From: Corynebacterium kalinowskii
GTDB lineage: Bacteria; Actinomycetota; Actinomycetes; Mycobacteriales; Mycobacteriaceae
Assembly (NCBI RefSeq): GCF_009734385.1
Contig: NZ_CP046452.1
Span: 372,001 to 436,000 of the forward strand
DNA length: 64,000 bases
Reading direction: 5' to 3'
The position numbers and the translations under genes were made by a program. The notes under the pieces were generated by a model. The model was not told where the DNA came from. It worked only from the letters and a program-made list of their open reading frames with translations, and did no database searches. This document shows, piece by piece, positions 27,967-37,262 of this stretch; positions within the stretch are counted from its first letter, which is position 1; the number at the start of each line of letters is the position of its first letter.

Positions 27967-28515
27967 TTAGTGAGCCTTAGGGGCCTCAACGCGGTTGCCA
28001 GCGACATCCTCGTTGTGGTTGGCGGCGATGGTTGCGTTCATCTCAATCTTGCCGGAGTCAAACTCGAAGGTGACTGGCTTCTGGCCGCCGACTGCGAAGC
28101 CGTCGTTAGGCAGCTCGGTGTCGATGTAGATGATGCAGACGTTGTCGTTCTTCTTCAGCAGCTCGATGTTGTCCTTGGAGTCGGCAACGACGGAGCAGTT
28201 GCGCTCGATCTTTGGCTTCTCGGAAAGCTGAATTTCCTTGCCGTCCACCTTCACGGACTTGAGGGTGTGATCCTTCATGGTGGTGTCGGTGTTGACAGCG
28301 GTGAACTTCAAAGCAGCGGTCTGATCTTCGTCGACGATGACGGTGACGTCACGAACAGCGATGCTCTTATCGGCGGTGTTAGCGCTTGCGCCGTCAACGG
28401 CGGCAACCTGGTCTGAGGTCTGGGAGATCTGACCAGCGCTGCAAGCGGAAAGTGCAGCGACGGCTACGCCAGCTACGGCAATGAGGGCGGAGCGGCGGGC
28501 AGTCTTGAAGATCAT
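27967..28515 (-). CDS. lpqE: Lipoprotein LpqE
   Basis: About 182 residues from the ATG at 28515; a GTG at 28518 has slightly better spacing to the GGAGGA upstream. The signal peptide ends in the lipobox LSAC, and the mature protein begins CSAGQISQTSDQVAAVDG, which matches the start of mature M. tuberculosis LpqE (CGAGQISQT). Next come a beta-rich domain (VRDVTVIVDEDQTAALKFTAVN) and two further cysteines. LpqE lies between radA and carD in mycobacteria, as here. The protein is membrane-anchored outside the cytoplasm. Its role is not established. Confidence 0.88.
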   Translation of the reverse strand: MIFKTARRSALIAVAGVAVAALSACSAGQISQTSDQVAAVDGASANTADKSIAVRDVTVIVDEDQTAALKFTAVNTDTTMKDHTLKSVKVDGKEIQLSEKPKIERNCSVVADSKDNIELLKKNDNVCIIYIDTELPNDGFAVGGQKPVTFEFDSGKIEMNATIAANHNEDVAGNRVEAPKAH

Positions 28516-28698
28516 CACTTGGATACGTCCTCCATCTGAGGCCATCTGAGGCTTTTGGGAAAGATATTTGTCGAATAGCCAGTTTAACCCCACGGGTAGG
28601 AGAACACACACTCATTGGGCAGTCACCTGCTAGTTTTTGGCAAAATCACACCTCAATGGTGGTAGGGAGGTCGACAAAGTCGCAGGCCGACGGCGTGG

Positions 28699-28704
28699 TA
28701 GAAT
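28699..28704 (+). promoter_or_regulatory. -10 box of carD
   Basis: TAGAAT at 28699-28704, predicted start point near 28711, leaving a leader of about 30 nt that contains the ribosome site AGGAG (28733-28737). No clear -35 box. Confidence 0.4.
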
Positions 28705-28742
28705 GACTGCCATTGTCACAATCAGTCCTTACAGGAGTGGGT

Positions 28743-29321
28743 ATGGAATTCAAGGTCGGGGATACTGTCGTCTATCCGCATCACGGCGCAGCTCAGATTG
28801 AGGCGATCGAGCAGCGCGAACTCGGCGGCCAGATGATGGAATACCTGGTGCTGCAGATCCGCCAGTCTGATCTGGTGGTACGTGTTCCTGCCAAGAACGC
28901 TGAGCTCGTGGGCGTCCGCGATGTAGTAGGCGAAGAAGGACTGCAGAAAGTATTTTCTGTTCTTCGTGAAACTGACGTGGAAGAAGCAGGCAACTGGTCC
29001 CGCCGGTACAAGGCAAACCAAGAGCGCCTGGCTTCCGGCGATGTGAATAAGGTTGCCGAAGTTGTGCGCGACCTGTGGCGTCGTGACCAGGACCGTGGGT
29101 TGTCTGCTGGCGAGAAGCGCATGCTGGTCAAGGCTCGTCAGGTGCTGGTCGGCGAGCTCGCGCTGGCTGAGACTATGGACGAGGAAAAAGCAGATGGCAT
29201 CCTCGCGCAAATGGACGAGGCTATTGAGCGTCACCGATCGAGCGAGCCGGAACTAGAAAAGCCTGCGATCGGGGACGAGGACATCGATCTTGATGACCTC
29301 AACTTCGATGACGAAGACTAG
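28743..29321 (+). CDS. carD: RNA polymerase-binding transcription factor CarD
   Basis: Stabilises the RNA polymerase open complex, chiefly at rRNA promoters. 192 residues from the ATG at 28743, preceded by AGGAG. The RNA polymerase-interacting domain starts [16 protein letters not shown]. The DNA-binding domain contains [18 protein letters not shown] and [22 protein letters not shown], including the tryptophan that wedges promoter DNA. After the part equivalent to mycobacterial CarD (162 residues), an acidic tail of about 30 residues ends [15 protein letters not shown]. The gene overlaps ispD by 14 bp, so essential isoprenoid genes are co-expressed with it. Confidence 0.96.
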   Translation: MEFKVGDTVVYPHHGAAQIEAIEQRELGGQMMEYLVLQIRQSDLVVRVPAKNAELVGVRDVVGEEGLQKVFSVLRETDVEEAGNWSRRYKANQERLASGDVNKVAEVVRDLWRRDQDRGLSAGEKRMLVKARQVLVGELALAETMDEEKADGILAQMDEAIERHRSSEPELEKPAIGDEDIDLDDLNFDDED

Positions 29322-30048
29322 CCGTCCAGTCACGGCCCTGATCGCCGCGGCAGGAAAAGGTACGCGCCTGGGGGCTCCGGTCCCCAAGGCGTTCGTCACC
29401 CTTCGGGGTAAGACACTGTTGGAACGTAGCATCCAAGCGATGATCAACTCAGCGGTTGTCGATGACATCATCGTCCTCGTGAGCCCCGATATGGAGGCGT
29501 ACGCCCGCGAGTTGCTCACTAAGCGTGGCCTGTTCGATGCTGAAATCCCGATCCGCCTTGTTCATGGCGGCGGGGAGCGCGCGGACAGCATTTGGCAAGG
29601 CCTGCAGGCGCTTCACGACGACCGCGTCGTCCTCATCCACGATGCCGCCAGGGCACTTACGCCTCCGGGCATGATCGCCCGCGTTGCCCGCGAAGTGCTC
29701 TCGGGCAGCGATGCTGTGATCCCGGTCGTGCCGGTAGCAGACACTATCAAACAGGTGTCGGGGGCTGTGGTCGTCGATACGCCCGACCGTGCGCGCCTAC
29801 GCGCCGTCCAGACCCCTCAGGGCTTTGATTCGGCTGCGCTGAAAGCCGTTAACGCGGAGTATTTCGCCGGAGACTTTGATTTTGTCCCTACCGATGACGC
29901 GAGCTTGATGGAATGGGCTGGCAAGGAAGTTGTCACCGTACAGGGCGATCCGATGGCCTTTAAGGTGACAACGCCAATGGATATGATCCTGGCCCAAGTC
30001 ATCACCGATGATGCCGAACCCACAATCTTTGAGGTGCCCAGTGAGTAA
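29308..30048 (+). CDS. ispD: 2-C-methyl-D-erythritol 4-phosphate cytidylyltransferase
   Basis: Third enzyme of the MEP isoprenoid pathway; forms CDP-methylerythritol from CTP. 246 residues from the ATG at 29308, which lies inside the end of carD (14-bp overlap). The nucleotide-binding start [20 protein letters not shown] is diagnostic. Further family motifs are [29 protein letters not shown] and the C-terminal [20 protein letters not shown]. The stop overlaps ispF by eight bases. carD-ispD-ispF is the same order as in M. tuberculosis (Rv3583c-Rv3581c). Confidence 0.96.
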   Translation: MTKTSRPVTALIAAAGKGTRLGAPVPKAFVTLRGKTLLERSIQAMINSAVVDDIIVLVSPDMEAYARELLTKRGLFDAEIPIRLVHGGGERADSIWQGLQALHDDRVVLIHDAARALTPPGMIARVAREVLSGSDAVIPVVPVADTIKQVSGAVVVDTPDRARLRAVQTPQGFDSAALKAVNAEYFAGDFDFVPTDDASLMEWAGKEVVTVQGDPMAFKVTTPMDMILAQVITDDAEPTIFEVPSE

Positions 30049-30520
30049 CTTGATCCCCCGCGTTGGAATTGCCAGTGATGCCCACCAGATTCAGGCCGGT
30101 AAGCCCTGCTGGATCGCTTGCCTGCTTTTCGACGGCCAAGACGGTTGCGAGGGACATTCTGATGGAGATGTGGTGGCGCATGTCGTGGTGGACGCCTTGC
30201 TCTCTGCCTCCGGGTTGGGGGACTTGGGGTCCTTCGTGGGAGTCGGCCGTCCCGAGTACGACGGGGTCTCTGGCGCGCAGTTGATCCGTGAGGTTCGCGA
30301 GCTGCTAGAACGAGAAGGCTTCGTAGTTGGAAATGTTGCGACTCAGCTGATCGGCCAGACTCCCAAGATGGGACCGCGCCGCGCAGAGGCCGAAAAGGTC
30401 ATGTCCGAGTTGCTGGGAGCGCCGGTAACGGTCTCTGCCACTACCACCGATCACATGGGATTTACTGGTCGCGGTGAGGGGCGCGCTGCCTTGGCGACGG
30501 CCGTCGTGTGGCGAGCCTAG
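30041..30520 (+). CDS. ispF: 2-C-methyl-D-erythritol 2,4-cyclodiphosphate synthase
   Basis: Cyclises CDP-methylerythritol phosphate to MEcPP. 159 residues from GTG 30041, which overlaps the ispD stop by eight bases. Zinc ligands are in GIASDAHQI (the D-x-H pair, equivalent to DxH of the family) and the later [17 protein letters not shown]. The C-terminal [14 protein letters not shown] carries the CMP- and substrate-contacting residues. Its TAG lies in a CTAG shared with the stop codon of the convergent DUF305 gene. Confidence 0.96.
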   Translation: MSNLIPRVGIASDAHQIQAGKPCWIACLLFDGQDGCEGHSDGDVVAHVVVDALLSASGLGDLGSFVGVGRPEYDGVSGAQLIREVRELLEREGFVVGNVATQLIGQTPKMGPRRAEAEKVMSELLGAPVTVSATTTDHMGFTGRGEGRAALATAVVWRA

Positions 30521-31053
30521 TCCATTAAGTTTTCCATTTCCTGCATTTCTGCGGTCTGAACTTCGATCATCTTCTGGGCTGCCTCGCGAAGCGGCTGGTA
30601 ATGGCCGTTTTGTACTTCGTCCTGAGTCATGAGGATCGCACCCTCGTGGTGGCTGTGCATGAGTTCTAGGAATGACTGTTCAGCGTCGGGACCTTCGAGA
30701 GAACGCAGTTGTTCCAGCTCAGAAGGGACGATCATGCCGTTGGCAATGTGCTGGGCATGAAGCTGCATCGTGTCTTCCTCGCCCCACTTGGTGGCCAGGC
30801 CCTTCATGTAGTCGATTTCTTCCTGCTGTCCCACTTTGATGCGCTCTGCCAGATCTTTTGTTTCCGGCGAGATGCTCTGCTTTTCCAGGATTATCCCGCT
30901 CAGATCCACGGCTTGCTGGTGGTGCGGGGTCATCATGGCGATGAAATGTACATCGGTAACATTGCCGAACTCCGCGCTGTTGGTTTGCGCATTGGAACAC
31001 GACGTAACCAAGAGCCCCAGCACGCTAAAGGCACCTATCAAAGCTTTTTTCAC
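30517..31053 (-). CDS. DUF305 lipoprotein
   Basis: 178 residues from GTG 31053. The signal peptide ends in the lipobox LVTSC. The mature protein is a DUF305 four-helix, ferritin-like domain with the family motifs [19 protein letters not shown] and [17 protein letters not shown]. The paired histidines and methionines suggest metal binding, possibly copper, but no target is known. TAACCT ends seven or eight bases before the GTG, so it may be leaderless. It overlaps ispF by four bases tail to tail. Confidence 0.88.
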   Translation of the reverse strand: MKKALIGAFSVLGLLVTSCSNAQTNSAEFGNVTDVHFIAMMTPHHQQAVDLSGIILEKQSISPETKDLAERIKVGQQEEIDYMKGLATKWGEEDTMQLHAQHIANGMIVPSELEQLRSLEGPDAEQSFLELMHSHHEGAILMTQDEVQNGHYQPLREAAQKMIEVQTAEMQEMENLMD

Positions 31054-31160
31054 GTTGTTTAGGTTAGCTATTGACTCTGAATACTCACTGGGAATTCATT
31101 GAGGTTGTGACCTCAATTCTTCTTTGTCACGCTTTCCCCTGTTAGAAATACGTCACCCGC

Positions 31161-31166
31161 TAGACT
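31161..31166 (+). promoter_or_regulatory. -10 box of cysS, leaderless arrangement
   Basis: TAGACT at 31161-31166 followed by seven bases and then the GTG start codon at 31174. There is no Shine-Dalgarno sequence. Confidence 0.55.
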
Positions 31167-31173
31167 GAAGCTC

Positions 31174-32535
31174 GTGACTTTACGCATCTTTGACACCAAC
31201 ACCCGTAGCCTCCGCGACTTTGTCCCTGTTAAGGAAGGACATGCGTCTGTCTACCTGTGTGGTGCCACTGTGCAATCTATTCCGCATATTGGTCACGTTC
31301 GCTCTGGCGTAGCTTTCGACATCCTGCGTAACTGGTTGGAAGCTCAAGGCCTGGACGTATCTTTTGTGCGCAATGTGACGGATATCGACGATAAAATCCT
31401 TCGCAAGGCCGAGGAACACGGTCGCCCGTGGTGGGAGTGGGCGGCCACTCACGAGCGCCACTTCCAGTGGGCTTACGACCAGCTAGGTGTACGTCCACCG
31501 AGTATCGAGCCACGTGCCACTGGCCATGTGACCGAAATGGTCGAATACATGCAGCGCATCATCGACAACGGCCACGGCTACGCCTCTGACGGCAACGTCT
31601 ATGCGACCCCGGCTACCATTCCCGGTTACGGTCAGCTTTCCGGCCAGAAACTCGATGAAATGGACCAAGGCGACACAGACGGAACTGGCAAAAAGGATCC
31701 TCGCGACTTTGCCATGTGGAAGGCCGCGAAGCCGGGCGAACCCAGCTGGCCCACCCCATGGGGGCGTGGTCGTCCAGGCTGGCACATCGAATGCACCGCC
31801 ATGGCTACCAAGTACCTTGGCGACACGTTCGACATTCACTGCGGCGGGCTTGACCTGCAGTTCCCGCACCATGAAAACGAGATTGCACAGGCGCATGCTG
31901 CCGGCGACGGTTTCGCCAATTACTGGATGCACAATGGCTGGGTGACCATGTCCGGGGAAAAGATGTCCAAGTCCCTGGGCAATGTGCTGTCCGTGCCGAA
32001 CATCCTCGAGATCGTTCGTCCTGTTGAGCTCCGCTACTACCTCGGTTCCGCCCACTACCGCAGCATGCTCGAGTACTCCGAGGCCGCCCTGCAGGAGGCA
32101 GCCGCAGGATACCGACGTATCGAGTCCTTCCTCGAACGCGTGGGGCAGGTCGAAAAAACTTCCTGGACCCCAGCATTCGAAGCAGCAATGAACGACGACA
32201 TCTCGGTGCCACGGGCACTCGCAGAGATCCACAACACTGTCCGTGCCGGCAATTCCACGACCAACAAAGAAGAGCAGATTAGGCTTGCGGGCCAAGTTCG
32301 TGCAATGATGGCGATTCTTGGTGTCGATCCGCAGTCGGAGCAATGGGCGTCGACAAGCGGTGCAAGCGGCGGCGAGCATGCGCTCTCTGTTCTGGTGGAA
32401 GCTGAGCTCGAACGACGGGCGAAGGCGCGCGCCGACAAGGATTGGGCAACCGCTGACCAGGTGCGCGACCGCCTTATCGAAGCAGGCATCGACGTCACCG
32501 ACACTCCCGACGGCCCACAGTGGTCGCTATCTTAA
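31174..32535 (+). CDS. cysS: Cysteine--tRNA ligase (class I)
   Basis: Charges tRNA-Cys. 453 residues from GTG 31174. The zinc and substrate cysteine Cys29 lies in YLCGATV, the HIGH motif at 37-41 (PHIGH), and KMSKS at 263-267. A second zinc region is [14 protein letters not shown]. The C-terminal helical anticodon domain ends [28 protein letters not shown] -10 box places the transcription start at the start codon. rlmB follows after nine bases, giving a cysS-rlmB operon as in mycobacteria (Rv3580c-Rv3579c). Confidence 0.97.
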   Translation: MTLRIFDTNTRSLRDFVPVKEGHASVYLCGATVQSIPHIGHVRSGVAFDILRNWLEAQGLDVSFVRNVTDIDDKILRKAEEHGRPWWEWAATHERHFQWAYDQLGVRPPSIEPRATGHVTEMVEYMQRIIDNGHGYASDGNVYATPATIPGYGQLSGQKLDEMDQGDTDGTGKKDPRDFAMWKAAKPGEPSWPTPWGRGRPGWHIECTAMATKYLGDTFDIHCGGLDLQFPHHENEIAQAHAAGDGFANYWMHNGWVTMSGEKMSKSLGNVLSVPNILEIVRPVELRYYLGSAHYRSMLEYSEAALQEAAAGYRRIESFLERVGQVEKTSWTPAFEAAMNDDISVPRALAEIHNTVRAGNSTTNKEEQIRLAGQVRAMMAILGVDPQSEQWASTSGASGGEHALSVLVEAELERRAKARADKDWATADQVRDRLIEAGIDVTDTPDGPQWSLS

Positions 32536-32544
32536 GGAAACAAC

Positions 32545-33486
32545 ATGGCTGGAAACGATCAGCGACGCGGCGCCGTCCGCAAGACCAACAAAAAGGGCGC
32601 GACCAAGGGCTCGGGCGGACAGGTTCGACGTTCCCTGCAAGGCAAGGGGCCAACGCCTAAGGCCGAGGACCGCGAGTACCACGCGAAGTTCCGGGCTAAG
32701 AAGCTCGCCGAGCGTCGCGCGCAGGGTCGCCACGAAAAGGAGCAGGACGAGTTCGTCGTCGGCCGTAACCCAGTGGTCGAGTGCCTCCATGCCAAGGTGC
32801 CAGCCACCGCGCTGTACATTGCGGAAGGCACCGCCAAGGACGATCGTCTGTCTGAGGCCGTCTACTTGGCGCATAACCGCGCGATCCCGGTGATCGAGAA
32901 GGCCAAGCATGAGATGGATCGCCTGACCGGCAACATGATGCACCAGGGCATTGGCCTGGTGGTGGAGCCGTACAAGTACGCCACCGTGGATGACCTCATT
33001 GATCGCGTGAATGAGTCTGGCGAACCAGGCATGATCGTCATGCTCGACAACATCACCGACCCACGAAACCTGGGCGCGGTCATTCGATCCGTAGCTGCCT
33101 TCGGTGGCCATGGCGTCATCATTCCGGAGCGCCGCTCCGCCTCAGTCACCGCTGTTACGTGGCGCACCTCGGCCGGCACCGCTGCCCGCCTTCCGGTGGC
33201 CCGTGAAGTGAACCTGGTTCGCACCCTCAAGCGCCTCCAGCAGGCCGGATACCAAGTCGTCGGCCTCGACGCCGGTGGCGACCACACCCTGGATACCTAC
33301 GATGGCACTGATCCAGTGGTCATCGTTGTCGGCTCGGAAGGCAAGGGCATCTCTCGTCTCGTCGGCGAAACCTGTGACACCATCATGTCCATCCCGACGG
33401 AAAAGTGGGTCGAATCCCTCAATGCCTCCGTCGCTGCAGGTGTAGTGCTCAGCGAGTTTGCGCGTCAGCGCAGGACTTCGAACTAG
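32545..33486 (+). CDS. rlmB: 23S rRNA ribose methyltransferase, SpoU/TrmH family
   Basis: 2'-O-methylates 23S rRNA (the G2251 type) with S-adenosylmethionine. 313 residues. An N-terminal basic extension ([19 protein letters not shown]) precedes the RNA-binding substrate domain ([17 protein letters not shown]). The SPOUT catalytic domain follows with motif 1 [15 protein letters not shown], motif 2 [13 protein letters not shown] and motif 3 [26 protein letters not shown] lies upstream of the ATG. It is co-transcribed with cysS, 9 bp apart. The exact nucleotide target is inferred from the family. Confidence 0.93.
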   Translation: MAGNDQRRGAVRKTNKKGATKGSGGQVRRSLQGKGPTPKAEDREYHAKFRAKKLAERRAQGRHEKEQDEFVVGRNPVVECLHAKVPATALYIAEGTAKDDRLSEAVYLAHNRAIPVIEKAKHEMDRLTGNMMHQGIGLVVEPYKYATVDDLIDRVNESGEPGMIVMLDNITDPRNLGAVIRSVAAFGGHGVIIPERRSASVTAVTWRTSAGTAARLPVAREVNLVRTLKRLQQAGYQVVGLDAGGDHTLDTYDGTDPVVIVVGSEGKGISRLVGETCDTIMSIPTEKWVESLNASVAAGVVLSEFARQRRTSN

Positions 33487-33500
33487 CTATTAGCGGTGAG

Positions 33501-33532
33501 AAATGGTCCCATACGGGGCCATTTTTGTTTCC
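33501..33532. terminator. Terminator between rlmB and the zinc transporter operon
   Basis: AAATGGTCCC (33501-33510) pairs with GGGGCCATTT (33515-33524), one wobble pair, 4-nt loop, followed by TTGTTT. The preceding A-rich arm lets it work for the convergent operon as well. Confidence 0.8.
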
Positions 33533-33538
33533 CGACCA

Positions 33539-34387
33539 TTACTCCCCGCAGCAGTGGTCGACTTCCTGGATATGCACGTTCTTGTCTCGGCGCCAGCCAA
33601 TGAATCGGCAGACGAGGTAGATCAAGAACGAGATCGAGGTAACGAAGACGCTCACCGGCAGGCCTGGTGCTAGTGAGAGGATGAGGCCGCCGACGGCTGC
33701 CACCTCGGCGAACAGCACAGACCACAGTACGGCTCCGACGGGGCTCGAGGTGATCTGAACAGCGGCAGCACCCGGCGTGATCAGCAGCGCCATGACCAGT
33801 AGCGCGCCGACGATTTGCACGGATTGCGCGGCAGTGAGTCCAACGAGGACTGCGAAAAGAATCGACATCCAGCGCACCTTGATTCCCGCAGACGCAGCGA
33901 TGACTGGGTCTGCGGAGGCGAACAGGAGCGGTCGCCAAAGCAGCGTCACTGTGAGGACGACAATCGTAACGATGAGCGCGAGCAGCCACAACGAGCTGTG
34001 AGAAACGCCGACGATCTGCCCTGTGAGCAGTGCGAATGCGGTGGAGGACTTTCCAGGATACAGGTGGATGAAGAGCACGGATAGGCCCATGCCAAAGCTC
34101 ATCACCACCCCAACTGCGCTGTCTTGCTGACTCATCCCGAGTAAGGCCAGCACGATAGCCGCGATGATCGAGCCGACCACGGCGCCAACTCCCACGTTCA
34201 GTCCGAAGAGTAGGGCAGCCGCGGCGCCCATCAGAGCCAGCTCGGAGGTGCCGTGTACGGAGAATGACATTTGGCGCAGCACGATCAGTGGAGCCATGAT
34301 GCCGGAGACGATGCCAAGCAGCGCCGAGGCTACCAATGCGGTTTGGACGAAGTCGACGTTCAACAGATACAGGGTTTGTTCGAGCAT
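33539..34387 (-). CDS. znuB: Zinc/manganese ABC transporter permease
   Basis: 282-residue ABC-3 family membrane protein with about eight hydrophobic helices. Family features include GIVSGIMAPLIVLRQMSFSV near the start, GMSQQDSAVGVVMSFGMGL, and the coupling region VRWMSILFAVLVGLTAAQSV followed by LLITPGAAA. The C-terminal end is hydrophilic (RRDKNVHIQEVDHCCGE), where His and the Cys pair might bind metal. It starts two bases after the ATPase gene, forming the third gene of the znuACB-type operon. A Zur-like operator before znuA supports zinc over manganese. Confidence 0.9.
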   Translation of the reverse strand: MLEQTLYLLNVDFVQTALVASALLGIVSGIMAPLIVLRQMSFSVHGTSELALMGAAAALLFGLNVGVGAVVGSIIAAIVLALLGMSQQDSAVGVVMSFGMGLSVLFIHLYPGKSSTAFALLTGQIVGVSHSSLWLLALIVTIVVLTVTLLWRPLLFASADPVIAASAGIKVRWMSILFAVLVGLTAAQSVQIVGALLVMALLITPGAAAVQITSSPVGAVLWSVLFAEVAAVGGLILSLAPGLPVSVFVTSISFLIYLVCRFIGWRRDKNVHIQEVDHCCGE

Positions 34388-34389
34388 GT

Positions 34390-35109
34390 TTACACCACAA
34401 TCAATCGGCCGTCGACATTAATGACATCCACGCGCGTGCGATAAAGCTCGGAGAGGACCTCGGAGCGCATGACGTCTCCTACTTCGCCGAGTGTGTGGCC
34501 ATAAGGGGCGATGTACAACACTCGGTTCACCACGTTCAAGATCGGATTGATGCCGTGGGTCACGAACAGGATGGCGGTGCCGTGGTCGCGGCGACGGGCG
34601 TCGAGACGCGCAACCGTGCGTTGTTGCACGCCGGGGTCGAGGGAGAGCAGTGGCTCGTCGCAAAGCAGCAGTTTTGGGTCGCGGGCGAAGGCCTGCGCCT
34701 GGCGCACGAGCTGTTGTTGCCCGCCGGAGAGCTTGCCGACGCGCAGGTCGGCCAAGTGCTCCGCGTCTACCTCGCGCAGCCGCGCCAGCACCTCGCTTTG
34801 CGACGCCCGTCGCCCAGACAACACGCCGTGTGCCAGTGACAAACTCACGAGATCTTTTGCCCGCATGGGCAGGTCCAGCGGGAACATGCGTTGCTGAGGG
34901 ATGAAACCGATGTCTGAAGTCGCTGTGACTGTGCCGCTGCTGAGCTTGCGGGTGCCGAGGATGGTGTGGAGCAGGGTTGATTTCCCGGCGCCGTTGGGGC
35001 CTAGGACGGCGATAAACTCGCCGGGCTCGACATCAAGGTTGAGGTCGGCCCACAGCGGGTCGACCGCGGCATCGGTAAATTTCAGAAGCACGTTTTGAGG
35101 ATATCGCAA
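34390..35109 (-). CDS. znuC: Zinc ABC transporter ATP-binding protein
   Basis: 239 residues as drawn from TTG 35109, which begins immediately after the znuA stop. GTG 35091 (MLLKFTDAAV) is an equally good or better family-like start; no ribosome site decides. Walker A GPNGAGKST, Q-loop FIPQQR, signature LSGGQQQLVRQAQ, Walker B LLLCDEPL and the switch VTHGIN are all present, so the ATPase should be functional. It energises uptake through the permease encoded next. Confidence 0.92.
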   Translation of the reverse strand: MRYPQNVLLKFTDAAVDPLWADLNLDVEPGEFIAVLGPNGAGKSTLLHTILGTRKLSSGTVTATSDIGFIPQQRMFPLDLPMRAKDLVSLSLAHGVLSGRRASQSEVLARLREVDAEHLADLRVGKLSGGQQQLVRQAQAFARDPKLLLCDEPLLSLDPGVQQRTVARLDARRRDHGTAILFVTHGINPILNVVNRVLYIAPYGHTLGEVGDVMRSEVLSELYRTRVDVINVDGRLIVV

Positions 35110-36063
35110 TTATCGTGCGTGCCCGACGCGCTCGGAGGCCTTTTCAAAGCCTTCGACCGTGCTGTTGAAGAAGTCGAAGAAGTTTGTGCCTGCGGCCGGG
35201 GTTTCAGCAACTTCAATGACGGGGATCTGCTTCGCTTCTGCCGCCTCGCGGATGCGCGTGGAATACGGGGTGGATGATTGCGGAGTGTCAATGAGTAGCT
35301 GAACGTCACCAGACTTGATGAGTTCGAGGAAGGCGTTAACGTCGGCGGCGGTTGGCTCGGACTCGCTGAGCGTGGTGGCGCGGTAGCCAGCCGGGGTGAT
35401 GTCGGCCATCTGGGTGTGGAGGAGGATGTGGTCCGCGATTGGGTGGGTCTGGGCGATCTTGGCTGCGGGAAGGGCGTGGATGCGCTTGTCCAGAGCGTCG
35501 ATGGTTGACTGGACGGCGCCCGGATCGACCTTTACCTCGGGATTGATGGCTGTGATCGCCTTGGCGGTGTCCTCAGCGACCTGGGAGAGGGCGGAGGTGT
35601 TGTACCAGACATGTTCGTTGGTCTCGGCATCTTCAGCTACCGGGCCATGGTCGTGGCCCGCATGATCGTCGTCCTCGTGCGTGGCGTGGTCGTGTTCGCT
35701 GAGCGAAAGTGCGTGCACGACCTTCTTTTCATCGACCCGGGAGTACAGCCAGGAGTCATAGCCGCCGCCGCCAACCACCACGATATCGGCTTCACCGGCC
35801 TTGGCCATGTCCATTGCGGTGGGTTCGAAGGAGTGCGGATCAGCGTCGGTTCCCTTCACTATCGTCTCGATCTTCACCTGGGAGTCATCAGTGATTGCAT
35901 CAACGACGTCTGCCCACACTTGAGTGGAAGTGAGGATGTTGATCTTGTCTTCATCGTCGCCGTTGGTAGGGGCGCAGGCAACCAAGCTGGCGCTTAGCCC
36001 GAGTGCTGCCAGGACGGGGGAAAGGCGGCGAAGTGAAGAAGTGAAGTAACTCATGATGTACAT
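35110..36063 (-). CDS. znuA: Zinc ABC transporter substrate-binding lipoprotein
   Basis: 317 residues from ATG 36063 (AAGGG 4 nt upstream); ATG 36054 is an alternative. The signal peptide ends in the lipobox SLVAC. The cluster A-I fold is indicated by NILTSTQVWADVVDAIT and GTDADPHSFEPTAMD, with a metal-binding histidine. A His/Asp-rich loop (EHDHATHEDDDHAGHDHG), typical of zinc-specific ZnuA, probably collects zinc. Two further ligand regions are THPIADHILL and LIDTPQSSTPYSTRI. It is first in the operon, with a Zur-like palindrome just upstream. The equivalent three-gene locus lies beside ipsA in C. glutamicum. Confidence 0.93.
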   Translation of the reverse strand: MYIMSYFTSSLRRLSPVLAALGLSASLVACAPTNGDDEDKINILTSTQVWADVVDAITDDSQVKIETIVKGTDADPHSFEPTAMDMAKAGEADIVVVGGGGYDSWLYSRVDEKKVVHALSLSEHDHATHEDDDHAGHDHGPVAEDAETNEHVWYNTSALSQVAEDTAKAITAINPEVKVDPGAVQSTIDALDKRIHALPAAKIAQTHPIADHILLHTQMADITPAGYRATTLSESEPTAADVNAFLELIKSGDVQLLIDTPQSSTPYSTRIREAAEAKQIPVIEVAETPAAGTNFFDFFNSTVEGFEKASERVGHAR

Positions 36064-36073
36064 AAAACCCTTA

Positions 36074-36090
36074 TTGAACACGATTGTCAA
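36074..36090. promoter_or_regulatory. Candidate Zur box before znuA
   Basis: TTGAACACGATTGTCAA is an imperfect 17-bp palindrome, TTGA at one end and TCAA at the other, 11-27 bp before the znuA start. It resembles the corynebacterial Zur site as I remember it (TTGAAAATCGTTTTCAA). It predicts repression by zinc. Confidence 0.55.
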
Positions 36091-36197
36091 ATTGAAAATG
36101 GTGTCAGCACACCAAAGATCATTTGTGCTGGTCACGTGAATGTAGCTCCGCGGACCGGGTCCGGTTAATGAAAACAAATAGGTGATACAGTTTCGGC

Positions 36198-37262
36198 ATG
36201 GGGAAAAGGTCAACCAGCCGTGGCACGTTAGCTTCGCTGGCAGCAGAACTCGGTGTATCCCGCACGACGGTATCCAACGCTTACAATCGCCCCGACCAGC
36301 TGTCGCCCGTACTACGCGAGCGCATTCTCGCCACCGCCGAGCGACTCGGCTACCCCGGACCAGATCCAGCTGCCCGCTCGCTGCGCACTCGCAGGGTAGG
36401 TACGGTCGGCGTGCTGTTCACAGACGACCTCACCTATGCCTTTGAAGATCTCGCGTCAGTTGACTTCCTTGCTGGCATGGCTGCCGCATCATACGGCTCG
36501 CACACCGCGCTCACCCTAATTCCCGCAGGTCCAGGCGAGGACGTAAACCCGCAGGCCTTGGTCGGGCAGTCCGCAGTGGACGGATTCGTGGTGTATTCCG
36601 TGGCAGAAGGAGACCCCTATTTGACGGCGGCGGTTGCGCGCCGGGTGCCGGTAGTGGTGGTGGATCAGCCCACCACTACCGACCTGCCCTGGGTCGGAAT
36701 TGACGACTATCACGCGATCGCACCAGCTGCGCAGGCCTTGCTTGATGCCGGACACCGCCACATCGGCATCCTCTGTATTCGATTGGGGCGCGAACGCAAT
36801 GACGGCCCGGTGTCTCCGGAGCGGTTGGCGTCGGCAAGCCTGCATGTGCAAAAGGCCAGGGTGGAAGGAGCGCTGGCCGTGCTGGCGGCCGGTGGGATTG
36901 ACCCGCGCCATGTGCCGATCGTCGAGCGCCACATCAATGACCGGGCCAACAACCTCGATGCCGCTCGGGAGTTGCTCACCGCCCACCCGGAGCTCACCGC
37001 CGTCCTGTGTACCACCGACTCGATGGCGCTCGCTGTCCTCGACTACCGCCCGGACATCTCCGTCACGGGGTTCGACGGCATCTCCACCGCGCTGTACCGA
37101 GAACTAACCACAGTGATCCAGCCAAACCACGACAAGGGCGCCGCGGCGGGACGCATGCTGGGGGCGCTTATCGACGCCAACCTGGCCGACACCTCCATCG
37201 ACCTGCCGAATACCGTCCTGCCAACCAGCTTCTACGCCGGCAGCACCGTCCGACGCATCTGA
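36198..37262 (+). CDS. ipsA: LacI-family regulator, IpsA-like
   Basis: 354 residues. The N-terminal helix-turn-helix TLASLAAELGVSRTTVSNAYNRP is followed by the hinge (DPAARSLRTRRVGTVGVLF) and a periplasmic-binding-like effector domain with GIDDYHAIAPAAQALLDAGH and the typical VTGFDGIS. In C. glutamicum the gene between the zinc ABC genes and otsB encodes IpsA, the inositol-responsive activator of inositol phosphate synthase needed for mycothiol and inositol lipids. Position and sequence style fit. TACAGT (36186-36191) ends six bases before the ATG, suggesting a leaderless mRNA. The 3' end overlaps otsB by 31 bp. Confidence 0.85.
   Translation: MGKRSTSRGTLASLAAELGVSRTTVSNAYNRPDQLSPVLRERILATAERLGYPGPDPAARSLRTRRVGTVGVLFTDDLTYAFEDLASVDFLAGMAAASYGSHTALTLIPAGPGEDVNPQALVGQSAVDGFVVYSVAEGDPYLTAAVARRVPVVVVDQPTTTDLPWVGIDDYHAIAPAAQALLDAGHRHIGILCIRLGRERNDGPVSPERLASASLHVQKARVEGALAVLAAGGIDPRHVPIVERHINDRANNLDAARELLTAHPELTAVLCTTDSMALAVLDYRPDISVTGFDGISTALYRELTTVIQPNHDKGAAAGRMLGALIDANLADTSIDLPNTVLPTSFYAGSTVRRI

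Noticed and set aside
31059..31067. TTAGGTTAG, a DtxR half-site before the DUF305 lipoprotein
   Set aside because: Only the left half matches (about 10 of 19 positions), and the match coincides with the -10 box TAACCT on the opposite strand.
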